Below, piece after piece: positions 40,923 through 50,344 of a stretch of 64,000 bases of DNA. How positions within the stretch are numbered: position 1 is the stretch's first letter; each line of letters starts with the position of its first letter. The translations under genes were made by a program, and so were the position numbers. The notes under the pieces were generated by a model, which worked only from the letters and a program-made list of their open reading frames with translations, was not told the origin of the DNA and searched no databases. Source of the DNA: Acidobacteriota bacterium. Its GTDB lineage: Bacteria; Acidobacteriota; Terriglobia; Terriglobales; Acidobacteriaceae. The stretch is from assembly GCA_013289685.1 (NCBI GenBank), contig JABCZL010000010.1, positions 124,001 through 188,000 on the forward strand, read 5' to 3'.

Positions 40923-41420
40923 ATGTCTATCAACGAATTCCTTCTACCCGAACTTGACGAAGAATCCAAAAAGACGCGCACCACTCTGGAGCGCGTTCCC
41001 GCCGACAAGAAAGACTTTGCGCCTCACCCCAAGTCCATGCCTCTGGGAAAGTTGGCGGCCCACGTTGCACAGCTCGCCGACTTCGGCCTCATCATCCTGA
41101 CGACCCCCGAATTGGACTTTTCCACGGGCAGCATCAAATCGTTAGTGTTCGAGTCTCCTGGGCAACTGGTGAAGGCCGAGGGTGCGGCGAAGGTTCGAGC
41201 CGCGCTGAAAGCCGGTTCGGATGGATCTTTTAAGGAAAACTGGAAACTGAGTTTTCAGGGCAAGACAATTTTCGAGGGATCGCGATTCCTAGCCTACCGC
41301 CAAATGTTCCTGAATCACCTGGTGCATCACCGCGCCCAGCTCGGCGTGTATTTGCGCCTGAACGAAAAACCCGTGCCCGCGACCTACGGCCCCTCCGCCG
41401 ACGACAAGATGGGATTCTAG
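40923..41420 (+). CDS. DinB-family protein
   Basis: 165 residues with the four-helix DinB/YfiT layout. The three metal-type His are HVAQLAD in helix 2 and HLVHHRAQLGVYLRL in helix 4. PVPATYGPSADDKMGF is the usual C-terminus of this subfamily. Many such proteins are thiol-dependent metalloenzymes (for example bacillithiol or mycothiol transferases), but the substrate here cannot be told. A second, only moderately similar DinB gene is at 61958. Confidence 0.85.
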   Translation: MSINEFLLPELDEESKKTRTTLERVPADKKDFAPHPKSMPLGKLAAHVAQLADFGLIILTTPELDFSTGSIKSLVFESPGQLVKAEGAAKVRAALKAGSDGSFKENWKLSFQGKTIFEGSRFLAYRQMFLNHLVHHRAQLGVYLRLNEKPVPATYGPSADDKMGF

Positions 41421-41528
41421 CTTCTCGCGCGTGGTGTAGTTTTTGGAATGTGCGGAAGGATTACTGTAAAGAGTGGAACGGTGAGCCATCGAATCAACGA
41501 GAGATCGAGTTGTCGGATCAAAGAATCC

Positions 41529-41567
41529 AATCGCTCAATCACTTAACCGCTCAATCACTCAATCGCT
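41529..41567. repeat. Period-8 array after the TPR-GAF gene
   Basis: CGCTCAAT CACTTAAC CGCTCAAT CACTCAAT CGC in the convergent spacer between the DinB gene and the TPR-GAF gene. Eight-base step. Confidence 0.8.
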
Positions 41568-44148
41568 ATGCCACCGCGCCTGCGGCCAGCGCCGGCCCCA
41601 GCGCCACAACTTTCCCTGGCCCTTGCGCCATCGCCTGCGCCAGCGCATGCTCGGCGCGATTGATCACCTCAGTGACCACGTCGACAGGATCATATTCCGT
41701 GCGGATCACAGCCTCGACCAGCCCCGCGGAAAACTGTGCGATCGGTCCATGGCCGCCTTCCTCCTTGGCCGGGAACCGCACCACGGAGAGAATCTTGCGT
41801 AGTTTCTCCACCGCCAGCATGGCTTCTTTTTCCGCCGTCTCACCCAGCAAAATCGCGATCGTGGTCGTATCGTAGCGAAACGCCAGATCATTCGAGCGGA
41901 TGTTCGCGGCAATCAGCTGTCCCGCTCTTTCCATCACCGCCTGCACTCCCGCCTCGCCATATTCCTTGATCAGGGGCGTGCTCTTGCCGAACTGCAGCAG
42001 CAACACCGATAGCGCCGACGCATTTTGAATCGCCCGCTTGCTCTCCGCCAGCAGCAGATCGATATACGAAGCCCGTTTTAACAGCCCCGATTTCTCGTCC
42101 GTCACCGAAAGATTCTTGACCAGCCGCCGCAGCCCTGCGTTATTCAGCGCGATCACCATCTGGTCGGCCAGAGTCTTCAGCACAACCATATCCGCATGCG
42201 CCCAGGCCCGCGGCCGGTTATGCGTCAGCACCAGCATGCCAACAATTTCTTCTCCGTCGCTCAGCGGGATCGCCAATATCGACGCCGCCCCCAGTTCGCT
42301 CACACCCTTCCGCGCGGCTTGCAATGCGACCGCCTTCGGCGCGTCCTCGATCGCCAACGGATCATGCCCGTCCACTGCTTTATGCAGGCATGCCACCAGT
42401 TCCGCAATCGCCGGATTACTCGCCTTCTTCAATCCCTCGGCACAAAACTCTTCCGTAGTTGTGGGAGGCGAACCCGCCTTGCCCATGGCCGCGATGCAGC
42501 GCGCCGCTTCCCAATGCGTTGCAATCTCCCGCACCGCCGTGTGCAGAACCGCCGGAGCCGTGCCCTGGTGATACAGCTTGCGCGAAATCTCAGCCACACG
42601 CGTAAACGCGCGAACATCGGTCGCGGGATCGGGCACCGGCGCCGCTACCGCAGCCGGAGCCGCTGCAGCCGGAGCCGGAGGCAAAGGCGCCGCCCCTGCA
42701 TACGTCGGTGTCACTCCCGCCGACAAGTAGAGCCGCTGCAGGTCTTCGTTTCGTTCCTCTTCGCGCGGGAACAGTTCCTGAATTCTCTGCAGCCGCTCGA
42801 CAGCCTTGTTGCGCATCCCGTATTGCACCAGGATTTCCGCCTGCAGCATCAGATCCTGCAGCGTCGAGGCTCCCAGCGTCGGCCCTTCTTCATGCACTGG
42901 TTCCTCAGGCGCCTTGGTAGTCGTGGCATTGAATCGGCCGGAGATCGCGCGGAAGCGTCCCTCCTCCACGTGCCCTTTCAGCAAATCCAGCCGCTTCAGG
43001 TGGCCCGGTTCATAAGGATCGACTTCAGCCGCGCGGTCCAGGCATTCGGCGGCCTTGGCAAAGTCGCTCGTGCTGCAATACAGATCGAACAACTTCAGCA
43101 GCGTCTGGCAATAATCATTCTCGCGATTCGACGCATTATAAAGTTCGCTGAGGAACTCCAGCATCTGCGACGAAGCCCGCCGCGACGCCGTGATGTCCTC
43201 CATGATGGCGATAAACTGCCGGCGCTCGCCGCGACGCCGCTGGAATTGTTCCAGCTTGCGCGCCAGCGCTACCGCCCCGTCCTCATTCCCGCCGTCCAGC
43301 AGATTCCCGATCAGCGCGATCACCTGCTGCACTCGCCCCGGATTCTGCTCAAACAATTGCCACACCAGCGGTTCCGCCTCTGCATGGCGGCCCGCAGCCA
43401 CCAGCGCATCGGCGTAGGTCTCGCGCAACGCCGCCGTCACCTCGCCGGAATTCATTTGCGGTTCGAGAATGAAGATGGCCGCGCCCACTTGTCCCTGCGC
43501 CAGCAGACTCTTGCCATAAGCCAGAGCGATGCTCTGATCCGAAGCATCTTCCTGATAGGCGCGCTCGTACCACTGCGCCGGATCGCCGCCCTCGGCCGTC
43601 ACCGCCTGCGCGATCTTCTGAAACGAGGACGCCGCGACCTTGCGATTTCCCAGTTCCGACGCCAGTTCTGCCACCCGTTGCAGGTTGGCCCGAGTCCCTT
43701 CCAGCGCCACCACACGATCCAATATCTCTGCCGCTTCCTTCTTCTTTCCCAGCTTTACCAGATCCGACAGAGCCGCTTCGTAGGTGCCCACCGCCAGCTT
43801 CTTATTGGATCCCTCCAGCAGTTGGCCAAAGCGGAATTTCTGCTGCCACGTCGGACTTCCATGCCGCGCCAGCTTCTTGTAGGTCAGGCTGGCACGAGTC
43901 GCGTCCCCGATCCCCACCTGCCGCTCAAACAGATCGCCCAGCAACTTGACCGCGTCCGCGTTGCGGTTTAGCGAAAGGCACAGATCCGCCGCAAGTTGCC
44001 GCACTACATCGTTTTCCGTGTCATCCCGCAGAACCAGCAGGTACTCTTCCAGGGCGTCCGCAGTCTTGCCTTTTTGCAAAAGCTTCTCCGCGCGCTCCAC
44101 GCGCTTAGCCAGCTCGGCCCGGTCCAGTCGTTTTGTGATCTCAGGCAT
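41566..44148 (-). CDS. TPR-GAF protein with degenerate GGDEF domain
   Basis: 860 residues. About 1-460 are helical TPR-like repeats (MPEITKRLDRAELAKRVERAE; AEPLVWQLFEQNPGRVQQVIALIGNLLD). A Pro/Ala linker (about 485-510) follows. A GAF-like domain lies at about 525-670 (PPTTTEEFCAEG; ILAIPLSDGEEIVGMLVLTHNRPRAWAHADMVVLKTLADQMVIALNNA). The C-terminal ~150 residues align with a diguanylate cyclase fold (NLSVTDEKSGLLKRASYIDLLL; AFRYDTTTIAILL), but the GGDEF signature is replaced, so cyclase activity is unlikely. Probably a scaffold or sensor. Divergent from a double-FHA gene. Confidence 0.82.
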   Translation of the reverse strand: MPEITKRLDRAELAKRVERAEKLLQKGKTADALEEYLLVLRDDTENDVVRQLAADLCLSLNRNADAVKLLGDLFERQVGIGDATRASLTYKKLARHGSPTWQQKFRFGQLLEGSNKKLAVGTYEAALSDLVKLGKKKEAAEILDRVVALEGTRANLQRVAELASELGNRKVAASSFQKIAQAVTAEGGDPAQWYERAYQEDASDQSIALAYGKSLLAQGQVGAAIFILEPQMNSGEVTAALRETYADALVAAGRHAEAEPLVWQLFEQNPGRVQQVIALIGNLLDGGNEDGAVALARKLEQFQRRRGERRQFIAIMEDITASRRASSQMLEFLSELYNASNRENDYCQTLLKLFDLYCSTSDFAKAAECLDRAAEVDPYEPGHLKRLDLLKGHVEEGRFRAISGRFNATTTKAPEEPVHEEGPTLGASTLQDLMLQAEILVQYGMRNKAVERLQRIQELFPREEERNEDLQRLYLSAGVTPTYAGAAPLPPAPAAAAPAAVAAPVPDPATDVRAFTRVAEISRKLYHQGTAPAVLHTAVREIATHWEAARCIAAMGKAGSPPTTTEEFCAEGLKKASNPAIAELVACLHKAVDGHDPLAIEDAPKAVALQAARKGVSELGAASILAIPLSDGEEIVGMLVLTHNRPRAWAHADMVVLKTLADQMVIALNNAGLRRLVKNLSVTDEKSGLLKRASYIDLLLAESKRAIQNASALSVLLLQFGKSTPLIKEYGEAGVQAVMERAGQLIAANIRSNDLAFRYDTTTIAILLGETAEKEAMLAVEKLRKILSVVRFPAKEEGGHGPIAQFSAGLVEAVIRTEYDPVDVVTEVINRAEHALAQAMAQGPGKVVALGPALAAGAVA

Positions 44149-44615
44149 GTGGAATGAAACGGAGTAAACCCTGCTCCGATTCTAGGAGCGGGCTGGGACA
44201 GCAGCAATGCGGTAACGCCCAGTCGCGATTACGAAGGTCACTCCACTGAGGGTCCACCTTTTAAGTTGGGTGGGCGCGACACCTTCTTGGATCAAAGTCG
44301 CTCGAGCCCTGGCTATTTGTTTTTCGGCGCGGCAGCTTGATCCGTAAAAATTCCCCGGCCCCACTGCAGTAAAGTACCCGCAAAGGTTCTGTGCGCCTCC
44401 CGTCCGCCAGCAATCCTACGTGGCGAAGCCTTCAATCCAGCCACGCAGGAACTCATCCGCAAGCACCCAAACCGGAGTCGAGTACCTTGGTACTCTTCCC
44501 CCTTTCGTGCTTTCTTACGCACAATAGGTTGTGTTCATCGAGTCGTAGCGCACGGGAAGCTCCCTCGGCGGTACCACAGTTGTCTTTCCAGATTGCGCAT
44601 CTTGGAGCCTGGGCA
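44149..44615. other. Noncoding region between divergent regulator genes
   Basis: 467 bases holding the promoters of the TPR-GAF gene (left) and FHA gene (right). Short open frames here have no recognisable protein character. No repeat of the families found elsewhere and no tRNA-like fold was seen. Confidence 0.5.
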
Positions 44616-45428
44616 ATGGCAAAGCTGCTTCTCAAATTTGAGGACCGAGTCATACAAGAGGTCGATCTTTCCGTCGACACGATAACCATTGGCCGTGAGC
44701 CAGACAGTGTCGTGCGCATCGACAATCCGGCCGTATCCGGACATCACGCCAAGGTCTACCCGGAAGGCGACCACTACGTGCTCGAGGACGCCGAGAGCTT
44801 TAACGGCACCTACGTAGACAATGTCCGCATCAGCAAAGTAGTACTCAAGGACAAAGATGCAGCCCTGATCGGCAAGCACACACTCGAATTTCGTGATCAG
44901 GCACGCCAAGGCGTCCCTCGTGGATCGGTCGGCGCCGGGCAGGCGCCAGGAGTGAAGGCCAAGCCGCCCCAGCTCGATCGCACGGTTTTCTTGGACACGG
45001 CCAAAGCGAAAGAGATGATTGCTCTGGCCGCCGCAGCGGCTTCCTCAGGCGGCGCTGCAGCAGTCCAGCAGAAAGGCATTGCTCAGAGCCCGGCGCCCGT
45101 TCCTGCCGTGCACGTCGCCCATCAGACCGTGGGCACCCTGACTATCGTCGAAGGTCGAACCGACCAGAAATCCTACGTTTTGACCAGTCAACTGACCGTC
45201 ATCGGAAAATCGAAGATGGCCGGCATTCGGCTAAAGCGCTGGTTCGCGCCCCGCGTCGCAGCTTCGATTTACCGAGCCGAGGACGGATACTACATCGCTG
45301 CTTCCGGAGACAACGTAAAGGTCCGAGTGAATGACACCGTGGTCGAGGGCGGCAAAAAGCAACTCGAAGCCGGGGACCTAATCGAAGTTGCCGGCATCCA
45401 GGCAGTTTTTAGTTTTTGTGAAGCGTAA
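44616..45428 (+). CDS. Double FHA-domain protein
   Basis: From the ATG at 44616 (GGAG eight bases upstream) it is 270 residues. FHA 1 (about 1-95): TITIGREPDSVVRIDNPAVSGHHAKVY with the conserved GR...S..H core and SFNGTYVDN. After an Ala-rich linker (about 100-165), FHA 2 (about 175-265) is weaker: TVIGKSKMAGIRLKRWFAPRVAASIYRAEDGYYI and VRVNDTVVEGGKKQLEAGDLIEVAGIQAVF. The first domain should bind phosphothreonine peptides. The open frame begins earlier at 44391, but that part lacks FHA character. Likely a partner of the divergent TPR-GAF protein. Confidence 0.87.
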   Translation: MAKLLLKFEDRVIQEVDLSVDTITIGREPDSVVRIDNPAVSGHHAKVYPEGDHYVLEDAESFNGTYVDNVRISKVVLKDKDAALIGKHTLEFRDQARQGVPRGSVGAGQAPGVKAKPPQLDRTVFLDTAKAKEMIALAAAAASSGGAAAVQQKGIAQSPAPVPAVHVAHQTVGTLTIVEGRTDQKSYVLTSQLTVIGKSKMAGIRLKRWFAPRVAASIYRAEDGYYIAASGDNVKVRVNDTVVEGGKKQLEAGDLIEVAGIQAVFSFCEA

Positions 45429-45513
45429 TCGGGCTCGTCGAAGCAGCTCCCGGGCCACTCCTCAACGCTGATTTCATCAGTTACTTCATCCGCTCGCATG
45501 CTGAAATGTCTGT

Positions 45514-46512
45514 CTAGGAAGGGCGCTGCGGGACGGCCAATTCGGCCAGCCAGTAGCCCGACGTCGCAGCGGCTTGGGCGGCTTGCTGGCGACCCGCATC
45601 GTCCATGGTCTTCATGGCGGCTTCACGCCGCTGTTGAAACACTTTCTCCAGATGCGCGCCGTAGTACGTCCCATCCTGCCTCATGGCGTATCGTTTCACC
45701 GATTCGGGGCTGCCAATCTTCAGCGTCTCGCCCAGTTCCAAACCCGCTTCCAGGAAGAACTCGCGATCCTGCCCATCGGGCACGCCGAACACGAACGGCT
45801 CTCCCCAATCGAAAGCGTTCTTGATCATTCCCATGGGATATTTTCTCAGCACTTCGAGCCCACCCCGGTTCAGGTATTCCAGCAGCAGTGCGCTGCCCGG
45901 AGCGGATTCCGCTGCGATCGCACGCAGGGTTTCCTTCATCCCTTCTTCCGGGATGTACATGCTGACGCCCTCGCAGATGTAATAGGTCTTGCGTTCGGGC
46001 TGAAAGCCGGAACGGCGCAGCACCTCGCCCAAGCTTTCCTGCGCGAAATCGATCGACGCATAGACCACGTTGGCGGGAGCGCCGCCCAAAGCCGCTTCCA
46101 CGCGCCGCTTCTTATACTCCTGGGTGGCGCCGTAATCGACCTCGAAGACGGGGGTGTCCTTCAACAGTTCCGCAAACCGGTGAGCCCGCGTATCGAATCC
46201 GGCGCCCAGAATCGCCAACTGCGTCGCGCCGCTGCGGAAGGCGTGCACCATCCGTTCGTCGATGAAGCGCGTCCGCACCAGCATCAGCCAGGCGAACCCG
46301 AACACATCGGGATCGTAAATAGCTTCCTGAAAATCCCGGTCCAGAACCTTACCGATGGGATGGTCGGCGATCAGAGCCAATTCAGCCGGCCCGATCAGCC
46401 GGTCGGCGAGCCAGTCGGGATTGCGAACGCTGGCGTCGGGCTCGCGAGACCCGAACGCACGCGCCGCGGCCGTCAGAATCGAGGTGCGGGAGGGTAATCC
46501 GTTGGCTTCCAT
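45514..46512 (-). CDS. SAM-dependent methyltransferase (LCM family)
   Basis: From ATG at 46512 it is 332 residues; the frame also opens at 46584. Family hallmarks are TAAARAFGSREPDASVRNPDWLADRLI near the start, the SAM motif QLAILGAGFDTRAHRF and EVDYGATQEYKKRRVEAAL. YYICEGVSMYIPEEGM follows. This is the bacterial leucine-carboxyl-methyltransferase-like (TIGR00027) family, whose members methylate carboxyl groups of small molecules. The substrate is unknown. The C-terminal ~25 residues are Gln/Ala-rich. Confidence 0.88.
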   Translation of the reverse strand: MEANGLPSRTSILTAAARAFGSREPDASVRNPDWLADRLIGPAELALIADHPIGKVLDRDFQEAIYDPDVFGFAWLMLVRTRFIDERMVHAFRSGATQLAILGAGFDTRAHRFAELLKDTPVFEVDYGATQEYKKRRVEAALGGAPANVVYASIDFAQESLGEVLRRSGFQPERKTYYICEGVSMYIPEEGMKETLRAIAAESAPGSALLLEYLNRGGLEVLRKYPMGMIKNAFDWGEPFVFGVPDGQDREFFLEAGLELGETLKIGSPESVKRYAMRQDGTYYGAHLEKVFQQRREAAMKTMDDAGRQQAAQAAATSGYWLAELAVPQRPS

Positions 46513-46796
46513 TCGAAAGTGAGTTGAGCGTAACACGAACCCCGTGGACCGCGTCGCCTTCCCCCGCTGGCTGAAATCCACCACCTTGGCTCAAGCTGGC
46601 CACCGATTCCGCAGTCAGCCCTTCATCTCGATTCTGGTCCTCTCTGAAAACAAATGAGTTATTGCACTTCTCTCGGGCTCGTTTTGGCATGGCAGTTGCT
46701 TCGTAGTTTTTTCGTTTCCGTTCTGGGCCCAATCAGGGCGTGCAATAGCATTGATAAGCAACTAGACCTCTGAGTCCCGAGTTCCGAGGGCAATGT

Positions 46797-48026
46797 ATGA
46801 AAGCGAAGCTCTTTCCTTCCTTGCTTTGTTTGCTTTTCGTGTCCTTTGCCCTGGCTCCTGCCCGGGCGGACGAAGCCGCCGGCCAGAGTAGTGCACCTAC
46901 CCAGACCAACGCGTCGGTACCCTCGAACATTGAAGTAGAAAAGTGGGACAAGCCCCGGTCCGGTTGGCTGTATGTTCTCGACCCCAAACCCAATGCGGGC
47001 GGGCCCGCAGGGCGCGTCTGGTTAATCGATCCTGAAACCGCAAAAGTAATGGGCAGCATCCGTACCGGCGACCATCCGGATTTTGCGCTCTCACCCGATG
47101 GCAGCCGCCTCTATATTGCGTCGGTAACCGACGCGGACTCAAGCGAGCTTGCGGTGATCGACACTGCCCAGGGCGTGGTCCTCAAGAGTGGCGTCGTTGG
47201 CGGCCGCGCTGTGACCGATGGGCTCCCGCCATTTTCTACGATGGCAGTTTCCGGGGATGGTTTGGCCCTGCGAATCCTGATCGACGCGCCCAAGTCTCCC
47301 GATTCGGATGCCCTGCTGCTCGCCACCTTCGACACACAAGCTGGAGAGTTTCTACCGGGGATCGTGCACCTGGGAAACTGCGGCCCTGGCCGATTCATCT
47401 CTTATCCAGCCGCGGATCATTTCGATTTCCTCTGTCCGAGGACGAATCGTGTCAGGCTGATTCGTGTGGATGCCGACTCCCGCGAGTTGCAAAACGTGGA
47501 CGTCACACTTCCGTGGGAAAGGCGAGACGGGGTTGCCCAGGCGATGGAGGTTCCCGGCGATCCAGCTATAGCGATCGTGCGCGGAGACGGCGGTGTTGTG
47601 AAGATGGACCCTGGCTCGCAAGCATTTGCCGAGACTTCGGCACATCCCGGTCTGCCCAACCGCATTCCTCCCGCTGCCTGGCCGACCTCGCCCGACGGCA
47701 GCCGGGTTTATCTCGGGTACAACAGCGATTACGACCGCCACTCCGACAACCGCTTTTACCTGGATTACGGCCGGCCCCCGAATATTCGACCGGATAACGC
47801 CGTGGTGTACCAATTTCGCGTGATCGACACCCGCACCTGGCAGAAGATCGGCACCATCCGGACCAAGATGCCCGTCTGGAGCGCCGTGACCGGAAACGAC
47901 GGCAAGATGCTGTATGCCATGTCTCCGCAGAAGCACAGTATTTTGGTGATCGACACTGCGAAGAAGCGCCAGATTCGCACCCTCAAAGTCGGCGGAACGC
48001 CTACGTTAGCTCTAGTCGCACCCTGA
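46797..48026 (+). CDS. Exported YVTN-type beta-propeller protein
   Basis: 409 residues with a clear signal peptide (KLFPSLLCLLFVSFALAPARA). Propeller blades show the usual pattern: GRVWLIDPETAKVMGSIRTGDHPDFALSPDGSRLYIAS, ELAVIDTAQGVV, RVIDTRTWQKIGTIRT and ILVIDTAKKRQIRTLKVGGTP. The arrangement recalls the heavy subunit of quinohemoprotein/methylamine dehydrogenases, but no partner gene for a cofactor subunit is nearby, so that reading is uncertain. Confidence 0.8.
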   Translation: MKAKLFPSLLCLLFVSFALAPARADEAAGQSSAPTQTNASVPSNIEVEKWDKPRSGWLYVLDPKPNAGGPAGRVWLIDPETAKVMGSIRTGDHPDFALSPDGSRLYIASVTDADSSELAVIDTAQGVVLKSGVVGGRAVTDGLPPFSTMAVSGDGLALRILIDAPKSPDSDALLLATFDTQAGEFLPGIVHLGNCGPGRFISYPAADHFDFLCPRTNRVRLIRVDADSRELQNVDVTLPWERRDGVAQAMEVPGDPAIAIVRGDGGVVKMDPGSQAFAETSAHPGLPNRIPPAAWPTSPDGSRVYLGYNSDYDRHSDNRFYLDYGRPPNIRPDNAVVYQFRVIDTRTWQKIGTIRTKMPVWSAVTGNDGKMLYAMSPQKHSILVIDTAKKRQIRTLKVGGTPTLALVAP

Positions 48027-48052
48027 GTCCGTCGGAGCCTGGCCATTGGCCC

Positions 48053-48439
48053 TCAGCCTTTTACATAGGCGAGCTTCGCGGCCACTTTTCCGTCTCTCAC
48101 GGTGAAGACGTCAACCCCGCGCAGGTGCCAGGGCTGGCCGTTGCGCATCTTGTGATAGACCCATAGCACGGTCGCTCGATTTCCGCCGACGATCACTTCC
48201 TCGGCCTCGAACCGTGCGTCCGCATTGCGGGCAAACCATCCCCGCCAGAATTCCACCACAGCGGCCTTGCCTTCGACCCGCCGGCCGTCCGGAGCGGGTG
48301 ACGTGTCCTCGAACACCGTATCGTCGGTCAGGAACGCCGCCAACCCGTCGGCATCGTGCCGGTTGAACGCCTCGTTGAACTTGTCAATCGCGGTGCGCGT
48401 CGCCTGCTCCTCGGACTGCGCACTCTGCTCAACCTTCAT
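48053..48439 (-). CDS. SnoaL-like/NTF2-fold protein
   Basis: 128 residues from the ATG at 48439, chosen because AGGGAGG sits six bases upstream. The NTF2-like cone shows AIDKFNEAFNRHDADGLAAFLTDDTVFEDTSPAPDGRRVEGKAAVVEFWRGWFARN in pieces and VFTVRDGKVAAKLAYVKG. Relatives (SnoaL, ketosteroid isomerase, DUF4440) act as isomerases or as binding folds. The frame extends upstream to 48652 with a possible membrane/lipid-like leader (LLVVTCCVFLLGSVCS), so an exported longer form cannot be excluded. Confidence 0.8.
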   Translation of the reverse strand: MKVEQSAQSEEQATRTAIDKFNEAFNRHDADGLAAFLTDDTVFEDTSPAPDGRRVEGKAAVVEFWRGWFARNADARFEAEEVIVGGNRATVLWVYHKMRNGQPWHLRGVDVFTVRDGKVAAKLAYVKG

Positions 48440-48827
48440 GCGAACCTCCCTCGGAGAGCACACACTCCCCAGCAGAAACACACAGCAAGTTACCACCAAG
48501 AGGTGGCGATGTGCGGAGAGATGTGCAGAAAGATGTGCAGAGCGCATATGCATTCGACCCTCCCAAACGTGCCGGCTGCTACGCCGTCGAAGAATTCTGC
48601 CAGGCGCAATGATACGACGGCACCCGCTCTCGCGGAACATCGTCAGGCGCATTGACCTGTGTCACGCGATTTTCAATGAGAGTAAAGGATGGTTACGTCA
48701 ATCAAGAAACCTCGGCCCCAGTTGGTCGTTCAGTGTCACGGTACCTGTCTGTAGGTGACTGCCGTAACCCGGGCCGAGTGGGTAGCTATTCATAATCGCA
48801 AAAAGAACGGTTACAAATAATGCAACC
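48440..48827. other. Noncoding region with structured leader before a receiver gene
   Basis: About 390 bases. 48503-48550 contains tandem GTGCAGAGA-like units that code SAHLSAHLSAH in the possible SnoaL extension. Just before the receiver gene, CTCGGCCC (48711-48718) pairs with GGGCCGAG (48771-48778), enclosing GTCAC/GTGAC arms (48735-48739, 48755-48759). Confidence 0.5.
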
Positions 48828-49262
48828 ATGGCCCCCGTGAACATCGATGGGTCACCGATCCGCGTTCTCGTGGTCGATGATTACGAACCAGTCCGCCGAT
48901 TTGTATGCTCGACGCTTGGAAAGAGACCAGCCTTCCAGATCGTGGGCGAGGCTTCAGACGGAGTAGCAGCGGTTCGACAAGCGGAAGAACTCAAACCGGA
49001 CCTGGTCCTGCTCGACATCGGACTTCCCAGGCTGAACGGATTACAGGCCGCGCGAGAAATTCGCAAACTCTCCCCGCACTCCAAAATAATCTTCGTGAGC
49101 CAGGAGTCCTCTCCTGACGTGGTTCAAGAAGCGCTCAGCTTGGGGGAACTGGGCTACGTTGCGAAAGCAAGGGCTGGAAGCGATCTACTAGCTGCTGTGG
49201 AAGCGGTTCTCGAGGGCAGGCGGTTTGTCAGCAATGGTTTGGCCACCAGCGGCCCTCACTAG
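48828..49262 (+). CDS. Receiver-only response regulator (paralogue 1)
   Basis: 144 residues with one REC domain: VLVVDDYEPVRR (acid pair), LVLLDIGLPRLNG (phospho-Asp), KIIFVSQESSP and GYVAKARAGSDLL (Lys). There is no HTH or other output domain. It resembles NarL/LuxR-type receivers that have lost the DNA-binding domain. The protein at 52208 is closely similar over its whole length. Ends overlapping by four bases a convergent small zinc protein. Confidence 0.9.
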   Translation: MAPVNIDGSPIRVLVVDDYEPVRRFVCSTLGKRPAFQIVGEASDGVAAVRQAEELKPDLVLLDIGLPRLNGLQAAREIRKLSPHSKIIFVSQESSPDVVQEALSLGELGYVAKARAGSDLLAAVEAVLEGRRFVSNGLATSGPH

Positions 49263-49498
49263 GCAGCATCCGTGTAGTTCCCGATGGGGGTTTGTCTGCG
49301 GCCCGCGAGAACCCTCCTTAGCAGGCACAACTCACGTTCTGTAAGCGTGGCCTGCGTGAACCCGCAATCCAGGCAAACCGCGAGCTTTGGGAATACAAAG
49401 AAACCTGGCTCGTCCAGACTCATTGGCCCGGGAAAGTGGAGATTGACTTCGGAACCGAGCTTCGTCTCGTTAGCTGACCCGCACGCTTTACAAGCCAT
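49259..49498 (-). CDS. Small zinc-ribbon-like protein
   Basis: 79 residues. Two Cys pairs, CKAC (about 3-6) and CLDC (about 42-45), can bind one metal. VNLHFPGPMSLDEPGFFVFPKLAVCLDCGFTQATLTERELCLLRRVL reads as a small zinc-ribbon family seen in acidobacteria and others. Function unknown. Convergent overlap with the receiver gene. Confidence 0.75.
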   Translation of the reverse strand: MACKACGSANETKLGSEVNLHFPGPMSLDEPGFFVFPKLAVCLDCGFTQATLTERELCLLRRVLAGRRQTPIGNYTDAA

Positions 49499-49724
49499 GG
49501 CTGCCTTCCATAGAAAACGGAGAATATCACGGTGTTCTGTGTTTTCATCCCCTTCCTGTCGTCCTGTTCGGTTTTCGTAACGAGGGTCCTTCGCTTAAAT
49601 ACCTGTACACGCGGGAGAAAATAGTCAAAACGTGTAAAGGCCTTCCTGATAACAACAGTTGAACATGCTTCTTGCGATGGGAATCTCATCGACGGCGAAA
49701 ACATAAACTGAAGCCTAAAGGAAC

Positions 49725-50120
49725 TTACTCCAACGGTTCGAAATGTGGAGCTTGCACGCCGAGCGCTGCGTAGGCCTCATCCATCGTGCGCACCACCTGC
49801 AGCAGCGGCCGGTTGTGCTCTCCTTCGAGCTGATACATACGAAACAGACCGAAGGCGTGGGTCTGTGGGGCAACGATCACGCGCGGCCGTCCGATCGCCG
49901 TCGGAGCCGGCTTCTGGCGTGCCAGTTGCCGGATCACCTCGCTGGAGACGGCAAACTCGATGGTGGATGAGAAATCTACGATCCCCAAGATGGCATCGGT
50001 CGCAGCCGCATACTTCCGCAACGCCTCGTAAAACGCCGCCGCCGATTGATCCGTCAGCCGCCCTTCAAATCGAGACAGCAGGATCTTGTTCTCGGCGTCG
50101 AACTCAAATCTGAACTCCAT
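49725..50120 (-). CDS. STAS/SpoIIAA-like domain protein
   Basis: 131 residues from MEFRFEFDAENKILLSRFEGRLTDQ. The pattern of an opening beta strand, 'GRLTDQSAAAFYEALRKYAAATDAILGIVDFSS' helix-strand and FAVSSEVIRQLARQKP fits the SpoIIAA-like or STAS-like family of small signalling folds. The frame opens three codons earlier at 50129. Partners unknown. Confidence 0.72.
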   Translation of the reverse strand: MEFRFEFDAENKILLSRFEGRLTDQSAAAFYEALRKYAAATDAILGIVDFSSTIEFAVSSEVIRQLARQKPAPTAIGRPRVIVAPQTHAFGLFRMYQLEGEHNRPLLQVVRTMDEAYAALGVQAPHFEPLE

Positions 50121-50344
50121 CGGCATCACTGGCGCTTCTGTTCTTCCCGCGGACTCACTTTACCTTATACGTCAAGATGCGCCGCCGGGTTCGCCGTTGC
50201 AAATCTTCCATAGCATTTCATGGGCGAGCACTTCATGGACGAAGATTGTCCGCACCGTCTTCTCGTTGGCAAGGAAAGCATCTATCGATGAATCCAACGC
50301 ACCGCCAATATTGGCGATCCCTCCTCTTTTTGATATGGTGCTGC

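Noticed and set aside
42196..43971. Long open frame antisense to the TPR-GAF gene.
   Set aside because: Arg/His/Gln-rich composition typical of the complement of GC-rich coding DNA; the opposite strand has clear domains.
44182..44364. Short minus-strand open frame between the divergent TPR-GAF and FHA genes.
   Set aside because: No domain, signal or ribosome site; lies in a promoter region.
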